Below, one piece after another: positions 33,016 through 42,763 of a stretch of DNA of 64,000 nt. Under the pieces are notes generated by a model, which saw only the letters and a program-made list of their open reading frames with translations, did not search any database and was not told the origin of the DNA. Each line of letters begins with the position of its first letter. Position 1 is the first letter of the stretch. The translations under genes were made by a program, and so were the position numbers. The stretch spans positions 1 through 64,000 of the forward strand of contig CAZOAZ010000009.1 in NCBI GenBank assembly GCA_964577955.1, written 5' to 3'. The stretch is from CADEEX01 sp964577955. Its GTDB lineage: Bacteria; Acidobacteriota; Vicinamibacteria; Vicinamibacterales; CAVVIG01.

Positions 33016-34632
33016 ATGATCCGCGGCATGAAATCCATGCCGCGGATTCTTCTGATCCTGTTCGCCGGCGCGGGCATCACCGTCACCGCGCAGCGCTTTC
33101 CTCCGGGCTACGTCGACCCGCAGCCAGTCCTCAAAGCGGCAGCCGACGCGATCGGCGTCGACCAGCTCCGCTGCGTCACGATGAGCGGCACGGGCTACGC
33201 CGGCATCGTCGGTCAGCAGACGCTCGCCGAAAAGAACGTGGACTGGCCGCGCGGCGAGCCGCTCGCCAACTACCGGCGGACGATGCACTGGGACGCAAAG
33301 ACGATGACGGAGTCGTTCGATCGGAAACCCGGTGTGAATCCGGCGTCCTGGAAATGGGGCGCGGGCTGGCGCGGCGGCACGCCGCTGCAGACGCAGTCGC
33401 GGCAGATGTTCGCGCTCAACGGCGCACTTGCCTGGAGCGTGGACGGACCGAACGGCACACCTGTCCCTTCGTCACCCGAGGACGCCGAGCGCGCGCAGGT
33501 CGAACTGTGGCTGAACCCGCATGGATTTCTGCGTGCGGCGCGCCTGCCGGGCGCGAACCCGGTCGCGGTGTGGCGGTGGGAGCTTGGCGAAATGGGCCGG
33601 GACGGCCCGACGACGGTCCCTGAAAAAGTGACCGTCGTGTCGATTCAGCTGCTCGGGAAATACCGCGCTGACGCGACGATCAATAAAGAGCACATGCTGC
33701 AGCGCATCCACACGTGGGTGCCGGATCCGGTGCTCGGCGACATGAACTACGAGCACGAGTACACGAACGCGAGCTTCGTGGATCTCGGCGGCGGCATGAA
33801 GTTCCCCACCGGTTGGCATCACCATGAAGGGTGGGACGACAACTACAACACGCAGACCGTGAGTGCCGGGCACAACGGCTTCGGCGGTACGTTCAGGACC
33901 GTCACGGCCAATGCCTGTGAGGATCCGGCGGTCCCCGACGCGGTGCGACAGGCGGCGGCACCGGTCGTCCGCGTCGCGACCGAACGGCTCGCCGACGGCG
34001 TCTACCTTCTCGGCGGCGCATCGCACAACAGCGTCGCGGTCGAATTCGAGAAGCATGTCGCGGTCGTCGAAGCACCGATCGACGAGGCCCGCAGCCTCGC
34101 CGTCATCGAGGAAGTCGCCCGGCTCTTCCCCGCCAAGCCGATTCGCTTTCTGGTCAACACGCACCAGCATTTCGATCACATCGGCGGACTGCGGACCTAT
34201 CTCCACATCGGCGCGACGATCATCACGCACTGGAAGAACTACGACTTCTACAACCGGGACGTGTTGAACTACACGCCGCGGACGCTCAATCCCGACATGG
34301 TGGCGCGCTGGCCGCCCACCGAACTGACCGAGGGCTACAACCTCGAGACGGTTCGCGAAAACTACGCGTTGACCGACAGCACGCGCACGCTGCAAATGTT
34401 CTACGTCCATCCGCTGGCCCACGGCGAAGGGATGCTGATGGCGTGGCTCCCGAGGGAGCGGATCCTCATCGAGGCCGACCTCGTCGACACGCCCCTCCCG
34501 CTGGCGGTCACGCCCGCGTCGCGCAGCCTGTTCAATGAGGTTCGCACGCTGGGGCTGAACGTCGGACAGGTCGTGCCCATTCACGGGCGGCCGGTCGACT
34601 GGAGCAGCGTCGCGCAGCTCTTCGCGAGGTAA
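33016..34632 (+). CDS. Secreted MBL-fold metallo-hydrolase with long N-terminal domain
   Basis: 538 residues. Signal peptide (MPRILLILFAGAGITVTAQ) and an N-terminal beta domain of about 300 residues. The metallo-beta-lactamase fold begins at about 325: NTHQHFDHIGGLRTY (HxHxDH zinc motif, with Gln), later a His in FYVHPLAHGEG, ILIEADLVD and a final PIHGRP. The metal-ligand set looks complete. The N-terminal region is not recognised but is typical of several secreted enzymes in this phylum. Start ATG 33016 is 10 bp after the REP pair; ATG 33028 is an alternative. Confidence 0.82.
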   Translation: MIRGMKSMPRILLILFAGAGITVTAQRFPPGYVDPQPVLKAAADAIGVDQLRCVTMSGTGYAGIVGQQTLAEKNVDWPRGEPLANYRRTMHWDAKTMTESFDRKPGVNPASWKWGAGWRGGTPLQTQSRQMFALNGALAWSVDGPNGTPVPSSPEDAERAQVELWLNPHGFLRAARLPGANPVAVWRWELGEMGRDGPTTVPEKVTVVSIQLLGKYRADATINKEHMLQRIHTWVPDPVLGDMNYEHEYTNASFVDLGGGMKFPTGWHHHEGWDDNYNTQTVSAGHNGFGGTFRTVTANACEDPAVPDAVRQAAAPVVRVATERLADGVYLLGGASHNSVAVEFEKHVAVVEAPIDEARSLAVIEEVARLFPAKPIRFLVNTHQHFDHIGGLRTYLHIGATIITHWKNYDFYNRDVLNYTPRTLNPDMVARWPPTELTEGYNLETVRENYALTDSTRTLQMFYVHPLAHGEGMLMAWLPRERILIEADLVDTPLPLAVTPASRSLFNEVRTLGLNVGQVVPIHGRPVDWSSVAQLFAR

Positions 34633-34640
34633 CGTCGGCG

Positions 34641-34689
34641 GACAGGCTAAAGTCACCAGACATCGGCAGGGACAGGCTTTAGCCTGTCC
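34641..34689. repeat. REP-like palindromes after MBL gene
   Basis: A half-copy GACAGGCTAAAG at 34641 followed by a perfect GGACAGGCTTTAGCCTGTCC palindrome at 34670-34689. Confidence 0.8.
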
Positions 34690-34746
34690 ACGCAAAAACG
34701 CTGGAGTCCGCGGGAAAACACTGGAGCGGGGCCGGGCTCCGGGCTT

Positions 34747-36810
34747 ATGCTCGCGCGCATGAAGAGCACGCGCGCATCTCGTCGGCGAGGTTGGAGCACA
34801 CTGCTCGGGCTGACGGCGATGGCGGTCGTCGGTCTTCGCGGCCTCGCTCAATCACCGTCGCCAAATCCGGCGGCCCCGGCACTCTTCACTGACGCGCAGG
34901 CCGTGCGCGGCGAAGCCGTCTATCGGCAATCGTGCGCAGCATGCCATGGACCGTCGCTGGCTGGAGCAAGCGCACCGTCGCTGACTGGACCGCGGTTCGC
35001 GGCCAGTTGGGGCGATCCAAGAATTTCGCTCGACGATCTCTTCTTCGTCGCGAGCACGTCGATGCCGCCGCGCGCGTCGAACACGGTGTCGGCGGCGGAT
35101 CACGCCGCGGTCTTCGCGTTCATTCTGAAGTCCAACGGTTACCCGGCCGGAACGATCCCGTTGTCGGGAGGCTCTGCCGCGCTGAAGCAGGCGCGCCTCA
35201 ACATTCCAGGTGTGCCGCGCCCTGCGTCGCGACCGCCCGCCCCCGCGTTCATCCCCGGCGCCGCTGGCGCTGCACCGGCCGGCAGCGGCCCCGATCAGGC
35301 CACGCTCACCGCGTCGGCGCGATCAACTGACTGGCTCCTGCACGGGCACGACTACGCCGCCACCAGATTCTCACCGCTCAACGAAATCAACGTCAGCAAC
35401 GCCTCGCGGCTCGCGCCCGTCTGCCTGTTCCAGGTTGGCGAACGCGACAACTTCCAGACCGGACCGATTGTCTACAACGGCACGATGTACGTGACGACGA
35501 TGACGGCGACGATCGCGCTCGATGCCGCCACGTGCCGCGTCAAGTGGCGGCACACGTGGGAACCGCGCGAGACCGGCGGCTGGGCGCGCAACCGCGGCAT
35601 CGCGATCAAGGACGGACGCGTCGTTCGGGGCACGCCTGACGGCTATCTGATTTCACTCAACGCCGAAACCGGCGCGTTCCTGTGGGGCCGGCACGTCGCC
35701 TCCGTGTCCGACGGTGAGACCTTCACGATGGCACCGGTGATCTTCGAGGACCTCGTGCTCATCGGACCAGCCGGGAGCGAGAACAACCTGCAGGGGTGGG
35801 TTGGCGCGTTCAGGCTCGCGGACGGATCGCCGGTCTGGCGCTTCAACACGATTCCAAAGGCCGGCGAGCCCGGGTCTGAGACCTGGAAGAATCCCGTCGG
35901 CATCCCGGTTGGCGGCGGCTCGGTGTGGACGACGTTCGCCATCGACACCGACACGGGGGACATGCACATCGCCGTCACCAATCCGGCGCCGGATCTGCCG
36001 GTGTTCCTCCGCCAGGGCGACAATCTCTACACGAACTCGGTTGTCGTCCTCGATGTCCGCACCGGCAAACTGCGGTGGCATCGCCAACTGGTGCCGAACG
36101 ATTCTCACGACTGGGACGTGACGCATTCGACGCCGATGTTCAGCACGGCGATCAACGGATCGACGCGGCGCGTGATTACGACCGCGGGCAAGGACGGCAT
36201 GCTGCGCGCGATCGATCGCGAGACGCATCAGATCCTCTACTCGACCGAGACGACGACGCGCGTGAACGCCGACATCCCGGTTTCGTTCTCGCCGCTGAGA
36301 GCATGTCCGGGCGTCCTCGGCGGCAGCCAGTGGAACGGGCCGGCCTACAGTCCGACCGTCAACGCGCTCTTTGCGCCAGCGGTCGACTGGTGCGCGACGT
36401 TCTCGGCGTTCGAGCAGTTCCGCTACATTCCCGGCAAGACCTACATGGGCGGCAAGACCGACCTCGATCCACCATCACGGGCGCAGGGCTGGCTGACGGC
36501 CATCGACGCCGCGACCGGGGCGGTGAAGTGGAAGTACCGGTCGCCGCGTCCGATGGTCGCCGCGGTCACGACCACGGCTGGCAACCTGGCGCTCACCGGC
36601 GAACTGACGGGCGACTTCGTCGCCTTCGACGCCGCGACCGGCAACGTGTTGTACCGCTTCAACACCGGCGGTCCGATGGGCGGCGGGGTCGTCACCTACG
36701 CCGTGGGCGGCCGGCAGTTCATCGCCGCCGCCTCGGGCAGCCCGTCGAACTTCTGGAACGAGAACCAGCCGGGATCGCCGACGATCGTCGTGTTTGGCCT
36801 GCCGCGATGA
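34747..36810 (+). CDS. PQQ-dependent dehydrogenase with N-terminal cytochrome c domain
   Basis: 687 residues. Signal peptide up to LAQS. A c-type cytochrome (EAVYRQSCAACHGPSLAG, CAACH; about 40-160 with candidate distal Met) is followed by an eight-bladed beta-propeller with repeats of ALDAATCRVKWRHTWEPRE / RHVASVSDGETF / VKWKYRSP type. This is the quinohaemoprotein alcohol/PVA dehydrogenase architecture, with the heme at the N-terminus. Substrate unknown. Electrons would pass from PQQ to heme. No PQQ-synthesis genes are in the window. The 49664-47835 gene has the same architecture. Confidence 0.82.
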   Translation: MLARMKSTRASRRRGWSTLLGLTAMAVVGLRGLAQSPSPNPAAPALFTDAQAVRGEAVYRQSCAACHGPSLAGASAPSLTGPRFAASWGDPRISLDDLFFVASTSMPPRASNTVSAADHAAVFAFILKSNGYPAGTIPLSGGSAALKQARLNIPGVPRPASRPPAPAFIPGAAGAAPAGSGPDQATLTASARSTDWLLHGHDYAATRFSPLNEINVSNASRLAPVCLFQVGERDNFQTGPIVYNGTMYVTTMTATIALDAATCRVKWRHTWEPRETGGWARNRGIAIKDGRVVRGTPDGYLISLNAETGAFLWGRHVASVSDGETFTMAPVIFEDLVLIGPAGSENNLQGWVGAFRLADGSPVWRFNTIPKAGEPGSETWKNPVGIPVGGGSVWTTFAIDTDTGDMHIAVTNPAPDLPVFLRQGDNLYTNSVVVLDVRTGKLRWHRQLVPNDSHDWDVTHSTPMFSTAINGSTRRVITTAGKDGMLRAIDRETHQILYSTETTTRVNADIPVSFSPLRACPGVLGGSQWNGPAYSPTVNALFAPAVDWCATFSAFEQFRYIPGKTYMGGKTDLDPPSRAQGWLTAIDAATGAVKWKYRSPRPMVAAVTTTAGNLALTGELTGDFVAFDAATGNVLYRFNTGGPMGGGVVTYAVGGRQFIAAASGSPSNFWNENQPGSPTIVVFGLPR

Positions 36811-36811
36811 C

Positions 36812-36891
36812 GGACAAGCTGAAGCTTGTCCCTACCGCTGTCGTCGCCGGCACCGGCGCTGATTTCGGTAGGGACAGGCTTTAGCCGGTCC
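36812..36891. repeat. Two REP-like palindromes, CTACCG subtype, in opposite orientation
   Basis: GGACAAGCTGAAGCTTGTCC plus CTACCG (36812-36837) and, inverted, CGGTAGGGACAGGCTTTAGC ending GGTCC (36866-36891). Confidence 0.85.
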
Positions 36892-36946
36892 GTGTTCGTG
36901 TACCATGCAGGCGCCTTGTAGACCCGCCTTTTGAGAGGGTGATCCG

Positions 36947-38509
36947 ATGAAACGTACGCTGCTCCTCCTCGCCGTCGTCGTGCTCATTCCCGAGATGGTG
37001 CTGGCCCAGGCGCAAACGAGCCTGCAGTCGCTGCGCGTGCGCTACAACACGCGCAAGGCGACCGTCGATCCGCAGGGCGAGCTGAAGACCCAGATCGACG
37101 AGATCGACCGGCAGATCGGCGAGGCCACACGGACGGGGCGGAACGGCGAGTTGCGTCGGCTGATGGCCAAGGGCACCACGCTGCTGGCGGGCCGGCCGTG
37201 GACCGACGTGCTCGACTACACGAATTCGGTCGTGATCCGGACCGAGCACGTCATCGCGGATTCGACCAAGCCGTACGACGTGAGGCTCGAGCAGATCTAC
37301 ACGCCGGACATCCAGCTGCAGCGATCGCTGACCGCGCACGCGCTGCTCCGTCAGCGGCCGCGGCCGCCTGCCGCGAACGCCAACGGCGCTCCCGCAGCGC
37401 CAGAGCCCGGCGCCGTCGTCAAGGATCTCGGCACGTTCGACGGCGTCGGCCGCGATCTTCGCGATACGCCGTTCCTCGCCACGCTTGACGTCCACGACGT
37501 GACGGACGGGACGTATCAACTGGCGATTGAGGTCCTCGACGGCCAGCGCTCGCTCGGCGTCAACACCCTGCTCGTCAACCTCCGCAAGAATCTCGACGAC
37601 ACGATGGCCAGGCTCGAAGCGGACGCGAGGACCGCGCCCGCGGATCTGCGTGGCGACATCCTCTTCCCGGTCGATCGCGTCCGGAACGTGAATCGCGGCC
37701 GGCTCGAGATGGCGACCTTCGATCCCGACAAGGATTTTGCCGACGCGATCGCGATCGCCGCGGCGGCAAAGAGCGGCAAGAATCCGTACGCCACGAAGAC
37801 CGGCGACTTCAAGCGCCACTACCTGCTCGAATCGGCCAAGGAAGTGATGCCGTACCGGATGTACGTGCCGGCGAATTACTCGGCGTCAAAGAGCTATCCG
37901 CTCGTCATCGCGCTGCACGGCCTGGGCGGCACGGAGAATTCGTTCTTCGACGGCTACGACAAGCAGTTTCCGCTGCTCGCCGAAAAGCACGGCTACATCG
38001 TCGCGGCGCCGCTTGGCTACCGCGTTGACGGCGGCTACGGCTGGGGCGTCGGCAACCCGCCGGCCGATCCGGTCGCGCGGCGCTCGCAGGACTACAGCGA
38101 GCAGGACGTGATGCAGGTGCTCGACCTGGTCAAGAAGCAGTACAAGATCGACGAGAGCCGTATCTACCTGACCGGGCACTCGCTCGGCGCGATCGGCACC
38201 TGGAAGATTGCGCCGAAGTTCCCGGATATCTGGGCGGCGATTGCGCCATTCTCAGGGTCAGGCGCCCCCGAGACGCTGGCACGGATCAAACACATCCCCG
38301 AGTACGTCGTGCACGGCGACGCCGATCCGACGGTCAATGTCCGCGGCTCGCGCGTGATGGTCGCGAAGATGAAAGAGCTCGGCATCAACGTCACCTACAT
38401 CGAAGTCCCCGGCGGCAATCACGGCAACGTCGTGGCGCCGAACATGCCGGGACTGTTCGACTTCTTCGACGCGCATCGCAAGCCGGCGAAGTCGACATCG
38501 CAGCAGTGA
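36947..38509 (+). CDS. Secreted alpha/beta-hydrolase (esterase/PHB depolymerase-like)
   Basis: 520 residues. Signal peptide (LLLLAVVVLIPEMVLAQ), an N-terminal helical/beta region (about 25-290), then a hydrolase domain: oxyanion LVIALHGLGGTENSFFDGY, nucleophile GHSLGAIGTW, Asp in VHGDADPTVNV, His in GGNHGNVV. This gives a full Ser-Asp-His triad, in the style of carboxylesterase or PHB-depolymerase-like enzymes. Substrate unknown. GAGAGGG in the leader is a good ribosome site about 6 nt before the ATG. The cloverleaf element copy 2 lies downstream. Confidence 0.82.
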   Translation: MKRTLLLLAVVVLIPEMVLAQAQTSLQSLRVRYNTRKATVDPQGELKTQIDEIDRQIGEATRTGRNGELRRLMAKGTTLLAGRPWTDVLDYTNSVVIRTEHVIADSTKPYDVRLEQIYTPDIQLQRSLTAHALLRQRPRPPAANANGAPAAPEPGAVVKDLGTFDGVGRDLRDTPFLATLDVHDVTDGTYQLAIEVLDGQRSLGVNTLLVNLRKNLDDTMARLEADARTAPADLRGDILFPVDRVRNVNRGRLEMATFDPDKDFADAIAIAAAAKSGKNPYATKTGDFKRHYLLESAKEVMPYRMYVPANYSASKSYPLVIALHGLGGTENSFFDGYDKQFPLLAEKHGYIVAAPLGYRVDGGYGWGVGNPPADPVARRSQDYSEQDVMQVLDLVKKQYKIDESRIYLTGHSLGAIGTWKIAPKFPDIWAAIAPFSGSGAPETLARIKHIPEYVVHGDADPTVNVRGSRVMVAKMKELGINVTYIEVPGGNHGNVVAPNMPGLFDFFDAHRKPAKSTSQQ

Positions 38510-38540
38510 GCGGACCCAAAATCAGAAGCCTGCAAGAACA

Positions 38541-38869
38541 AAATGCGCCACGGAGACACCGAAGCACAGAGGGTTCCGGATCTAAATGCGCCACGAAAGC
38601 ACGAAATCACGAAAGGGCTGATCGGCACTGCGCTCGACGCGGCCGGCCTGCGGAGCAGGCCGAGCGTTCAGCGTGAACGAATCGTAGAAACGAGACAAAC
38701 ACCGAGAACAGTCGGTCTCGTTTCTACGATTCGATCACGCTGACGGCGCCGCTTCGCGGCGTCCGCGTCGAGCGCCCAGGCCTCCGTGTCTCAGTGCCTC
38801 TGTGGCGCATTGAGACACGGCACTAGACGCAGCCAGCGTTTCGTGTTTTCGTGTCTTCGTGGCGAATTT
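38541..38869. repeat. Cloverleaf palindromic element, copy 2
   Basis: The left side has two arm modules (CCACGGAGACACCGAAGCAC and CCACGAAAGCACGAAATCAC). A 12-bp stem follows (38631-38642 with 38763-38774), enclosing three hairpins; the central one has a 27-nt stem (38670-38696 with 38715-38741) with one mismatch. Then come matching right arms. It fills the whole gap between the esterase gene and the operon on the minus strand. The core is reversed relative to the copy at 14100-14375. Confidence 0.85.
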
Positions 38870-38871
38870 GG

Positions 38872-39282
38872 TTAGCGCACAGCGATCGACCAGGATGCCG
38901 ACCCTGCGCCAGCCGTGCCGCTCCACTCGGCATTGAGCCGCCAGGTGCCGGCCATCGAGAAATCAGCAGTCACACGGTACCTGCCGGCCACGGCGTCGCG
39001 GCTCACCTCCGCGCTTCCGAACATCGGCGCCATGCCCGCCATCGGCATCGTCGCATTGAGTTTCACCGTGCCGACATCGACTGGTGTACCGTCACCGCGC
39101 CTGAATTCCAGGACGAACGCGTCCTTCCCATGACGGATCGCATCGTCGTCCGACAGAACCACGAGGTCGAGTCCTGCAGCATTCGTCCGACCGATCTCAG
39201 TGAAGGCGGCGCCCGTATCGCCGCTGCAGGCCGCCAGCCAGACGATCGTCAATATCAGGGAGAACACTCGAAATCGGATCAT
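38872..39282 (-). CDS. YtkA-like lipoprotein
   Basis: 136 residues. A lipoprotein signal (IVWLAAC, Cys at about 19) is followed by a beta-sandwich with MPMAGMAPMFGSAEVSRDAVAGRYRVTADFSMAGTW, the conserved Met/His-rich pattern of YtkA/FixH-like domains. Several Met residues (MPMAGM) could bind copper. It is the last gene of the minus-strand pump operon; its start overlaps the stop of the preceding gene (ATGA). Function inferred as periplasmic metal handling. Confidence 0.72.
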   Translation of the reverse strand: MIRFRVFSLILTIVWLAACSGDTGAAFTEIGRTNAAGLDLVVLSDDDAIRHGKDAFVLEFRRGDGTPVDVGTVKLNATMPMAGMAPMFGSAEVSRDAVAGRYRVTADFSMAGTWRLNAEWSGTAGAGSASWSIAVR

Positions 39283-39638
39283 GGTGCGTCACCGGTCGTC
39301 GCGGGCAGGAGCCAGACGCGCGACTGGCGATCGACGCCTCGAATCGTGGCTCCGGCGGGTAATCGTATCGGGGTTCGATAGAAGAACGGATGCGCGTAGC
39401 GTGACTGATACTCGTACAACCACACCAGTGGGAGCACCGTGCCGTCAGGCAGCACTGCGGTCATCGTCGTCGAGTGCCCACTACGCAGATTGTCGGGAAA
39501 CAACCCGCCAAGCGTGAGGGGTTCTCGTAGCGTCAGGTCGCCGCTCACCGGCACTCGTGTCGGAGGCAGCGCGAATGGCGCGGCTGGTGGAAATGTGGGA
39601 GCAGGCGGCAGCGCGTTCGCGTTGTTGCCCTTGGCCAT
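39279..39638 (-). CDS. Small hypothetical protein in the RND operon
   Basis: 119 residues from ATG 39638, about 17 bp after the RND pump stop. Pro-rich N-terminus (ALPPAPTFPPAAPFALPP), then a compact beta-type sequence (LREPLTLGGLFPDNLRSGHSTTM and YEYQSRYAHPFFYRTPIRLPAG). There is no signal peptide from this start; an upstream GTG would extend it. The frame reads on into the pump gene in another frame, which is a shadow. Function unknown; it is kept in the operon by an overlap with the YtkA-like gene. Confidence 0.6.
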   Translation of the reverse strand: MAKGNNANALPPAPTFPPAAPFALPPTRVPVSGDLTLREPLTLGGLFPDNLRSGHSTTMTAVLPDGTVLPLVWLYEYQSRYAHPFFYRTPIRLPAGATIRGVDRQSRVWLLPATTGDAP

Positions 39639-39655
39639 GCCTATCGCAACCGGCT

Positions 39656-42600
39656 TCACCGCCGTCTCTCGCGAAACCGTCGGATGTCTTCGGCGATGAC
39701 AAACAGGCACGGCGTCATGAACAGGACGTGCAGTGTCGAGCTGATCATCCCGCCGACGCTTGGCGCGGCAATCGGCTTCATGATCTCCATGCCGTCGGCG
39801 CGCGACACCATCACGGGCAGCAGCGACAGGACGATCGCCGCGACGGTCATCAGTTTCGGCCGAAGCCGCGTCACCGAGCCGTCGATGACCGCCGCCACGA
39901 ACCCGTCCGCGCCGGCCGCCCGGCGATCGAGCGCCGACCGGATGAACGTGACCATGATGATTCCCGTCTGTACGGCGACCGCGAACAGTGAGATGTAACC
40001 GACGATCACCGCCGTAGTCATCGGATACCCGAGCCACCACTGAAAGAAGACGCCTCCCACCATCGCAAAGGGCACCGAGAGCAGAATCAGGATGCTCTCC
40101 GCAATCGAGCGAAACGCCATTACGAGCAGCATGAAGATAATCGCCAGCGTCACCGGCACGACGATGCGCAGGCGCGCCCTGGCAGCGTCCGCGTAAACAT
40201 ACGAGCCGGTCCATTCGAGCGCATAACCGTTCGGCAGCGAGATCTTCTCCGCCAGCACGTGACGGGCGCGCTCCACATAGTCGGGCCCGGTCGAACCGCT
40301 GGCCAGATCGATATAGACGTAGCCGGACAGCCGGCCGTTGTCGTCACGAATCATCTCCGGCAGCTTCCTGATCGCCACGTCCGCGACCTCGCCAAGCGCC
40401 ACGCTCCGGCCGTTGCCGGTCACCACCGGCGTTTGCCGGACTTTCTCGAGCGTATCGAGATACTCGGCCGAGTACTGGACGCTCAACGGAACCAGCGCCC
40501 CCTCCATCCGCACGTTCATGACGTTGTCGCCGCCGACGCCGTAGCGGACGGCGGTCATGGCCTCATCGGCGGTGACGCCGTGCCTGGCCATCCGCTCGAG
40601 GTCCTGCGTGACGTCCACGTAGTAGCCCTGCGAAATGCGTTCGGCAAGTACCGACTTCGTGCCCGGCACCTCGCGCAGCGCCTGCTCGATCTGCTGCGAG
40701 AGGTCTTCGATCGCGGCCAGGTCAGGCCCGGTCACCTTCAACCCGACCGGCGTCTGAATCCCGGACGCCTGCATCATCACGCGAGCGCGAACCGGCTGCA
40801 CCCACGTATTCACGTACCCGAGGGTCTCGACCGTCCGATCCATTTCCGCGATGAGCCGCTCTTTGGTCATCCCCGGCCGCCACGTCGACTTGGGATTCAG
40901 CAGAACCGTCGTTTCGATCATGGTCAACGGCGCCGGATCGGTGGAGGTGTCGGCGCGGCCGATCTTGCCGAACACGCGCGCCACTTCCGGGATCGCCTTG
41001 AGCTTCCGGTCCATCTGCTGCACGACCCATCCGGCCTCACGATTGGGCAAGCCCGGCAGCGTCGTCGGCATGTAGAGCACCGACCCTTCATCCACTTCCG
41101 GGAGAAAGTCGCGCGCGAAGCCCCGCATCAGGAGACCGGCCGGAATGAGGAGCAGCAATCCCGCAACAGTGAAGACGTAGCGGTAGCGGATCACGGACTC
41201 GAGCGCGGCACGATACAGCCGCACTCCGCCGTGATCGCGGGCACCAGCCGGCGCGGGCGGGCGGCCTTTGAAGATCCACACGGCGATCACGGGCAAGAAG
41301 ACGATCGTCAGGATCGTCGACAGCGCCATCGCGAACGTCTTGCTGTACGCCAGCGGATCGAAGAGCCGCGCCTCGCGCTCTTCGAGGAAGAAGACCGGCA
41401 GAAACGAGACCAGGATGATCAGCAACGAAAACAGCAGCGGCCGCGAGACCGCGGCGATCGAGCGCACCACCACTTCCTGGCGCTCGCTGGCAGTGAGTCC
41501 CTGATGGGCGGCCAGTTCCGCGGTGCAGTTCTCCACGATCACGATCGTGGCGTCGGCGATCTCGCCGATGGCGATCGCCAACCCGGCCAGCGAAAAGAGA
41601 TTGATGGTCTGCCGGAATCCCACGAGCGGAATGGCGGTGAACGCCACGCTGAAGAGGAGAATGGCAATCGGGCCGATGGCCGTTCGGATGTTGCGGAGAA
41701 ACAGCAGGACCACGACGACCAGCACGAGCAGTTCGATGCCCAGCGTGAGGAAGAACTCCCGCAGCGTGGCCCAGATCCAGGCCGCGCGGTCGTAGGTACG
41801 GACAACTTCCACTCCCTCGGGGAGCGATCGACCGACCTCGGCGAGACGCTGTTCAACGGCGCCCGTGACCGCCAGCACGTTCTGGTTCTGTTCCATCACG
41901 ACGACGCCGCCGACGACCTCGCCGGTCCCGTCGAGATCGACGACGCTGCGGCGCTGGTCGTAGCCGGACTGGAGATAACCGACGTCCTTGAGGAGCACCG
42001 GCTCGCCGGCCGGCGAGCGGCCAATCACCAGCGCCTCGAGCGCCGTGAGGCCGGCGTTCTGCACGGTCGCTCGCAGCTGATAGTCGCGATTGGTGACCTC
42101 GATCATCCGGCCGCCCACTTCGCCAAAGGCGTCCTGAACGGCCGTGACGACCTGGCGCAGCGTGACGCCTGATCTGGCCAGCAGCGGCGGAAAGATCTTG
42201 ATCTGATATTGCTTTTCGAGGCCGCCAACCGACGCGACTTCCGCGACACCTGAAACAGCCTGCAGCGCCGGCTTGATCTGGGTTTCGTTGACGAGCCGCA
42301 GATCTCTGAGGTCGTGGCCGCCCTGACGATCGACGAGCGCGTACTGGTAGATCCACCCCATGCTGCTGGCGTTCGGACCGAGCGCGATCACCGCGTCGGC
42401 GGGCAGTTGCGGGCGCAGGCTGTTGATGCGATCGAGGACGAGTTGCTGGGCGCGGGCGCGATTGGCGCCGTTGGCGAGAATGACGTAAATGAACGAGTAC
42501 CCCATGTGCGAGGTACCGCGAACCGCCTGAATCTCCGACGTGCCGGCCAGCGCCCCGGCCAGCGGCGCCGTGACTTCGGTTTCGAGCAGCTGCGGACTCC

Positions 42601-42763
42601 GCGGCCACTTCACGTAGACGACGATTTGGGGATCCGAGATGTCCGGAATGGCGTCGAGCGACGCGTAGCGGATTGCCGTCAGGCTGGCCACGGCCGCGGC
42701 GGCGATGACCAGCCAGACGACGATCCGCCAGCGGATCACCGCGCGGATGATGTCGGGGCTCAT
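39656..42763 (-). CDS. RND efflux pump, heavy-metal (HME/CusA-CzcA) type
   Basis: 1035 residues with the twelve-helix RND architecture: N-terminal TM1 (IVVWLVIAAAAVASLTAI), large periplasmic loops, TM cluster (VVVVLLFLRNIRTAIGPIAILLFSVAFTAIPLVG), and the HME-type motif AIAIGEIADATIVIVENC, whose Asp and Glu take part in the proton relay of CusA/CzcA. A second repeat ends with PIAAPSVGGMISSTL. HME-RND pumps export Cu, Ag, Zn, Co or Cd from the periplasm. The ion is not decidable by eye. The start overlaps the adaptor gene stop (ATGA). No TolC-like gene is adjacent. Confidence 0.92.
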   Translation of the reverse strand: MSPDIIRAVIRWRIVVWLVIAAAAVASLTAIRYASLDAIPDISDPQIVVYVKWPRSPQLLETEVTAPLAGALAGTSEIQAVRGTSHMGYSFIYVILANGANRARAQQLVLDRINSLRPQLPADAVIALGPNASSMGWIYQYALVDRQGGHDLRDLRLVNETQIKPALQAVSGVAEVASVGGLEKQYQIKIFPPLLARSGVTLRQVVTAVQDAFGEVGGRMIEVTNRDYQLRATVQNAGLTALEALVIGRSPAGEPVLLKDVGYLQSGYDQRRSVVDLDGTGEVVGGVVVMEQNQNVLAVTGAVEQRLAEVGRSLPEGVEVVRTYDRAAWIWATLREFFLTLGIELLVLVVVVLLFLRNIRTAIGPIAILLFSVAFTAIPLVGFRQTINLFSLAGLAIAIGEIADATIVIVENCTAELAAHQGLTASERQEVVVRSIAAVSRPLLFSLLIILVSFLPVFFLEEREARLFDPLAYSKTFAMALSTILTIVFLPVIAVWIFKGRPPAPAGARDHGGVRLYRAALESVIRYRYVFTVAGLLLLIPAGLLMRGFARDFLPEVDEGSVLYMPTTLPGLPNREAGWVVQQMDRKLKAIPEVARVFGKIGRADTSTDPAPLTMIETTVLLNPKSTWRPGMTKERLIAEMDRTVETLGYVNTWVQPVRARVMMQASGIQTPVGLKVTGPDLAAIEDLSQQIEQALREVPGTKSVLAERISQGYYVDVTQDLERMARHGVTADEAMTAVRYGVGGDNVMNVRMEGALVPLSVQYSAEYLDTLEKVRQTPVVTGNGRSVALGEVADVAIRKLPEMIRDDNGRLSGYVYIDLASGSTGPDYVERARHVLAEKISLPNGYALEWTGSYVYADAARARLRIVVPVTLAIIFMLLVMAFRSIAESILILLSVPFAMVGGVFFQWWLGYPMTTAVIVGYISLFAVAVQTGIIMVTFIRSALDRRAAGADGFVAAVIDGSVTRLRPKLMTVAAIVLSLLPVMVSRADGMEIMKPIAAPSVGGMISSTLHVLFMTPCLFVIAEDIRRFRERRR

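Noticed and set aside
40259..42172. 637-residue open frame on the plus strand
   Set aside because: Shadow of the RND pump gene; low-complexity Arg/His/Asp sequence, no start context.
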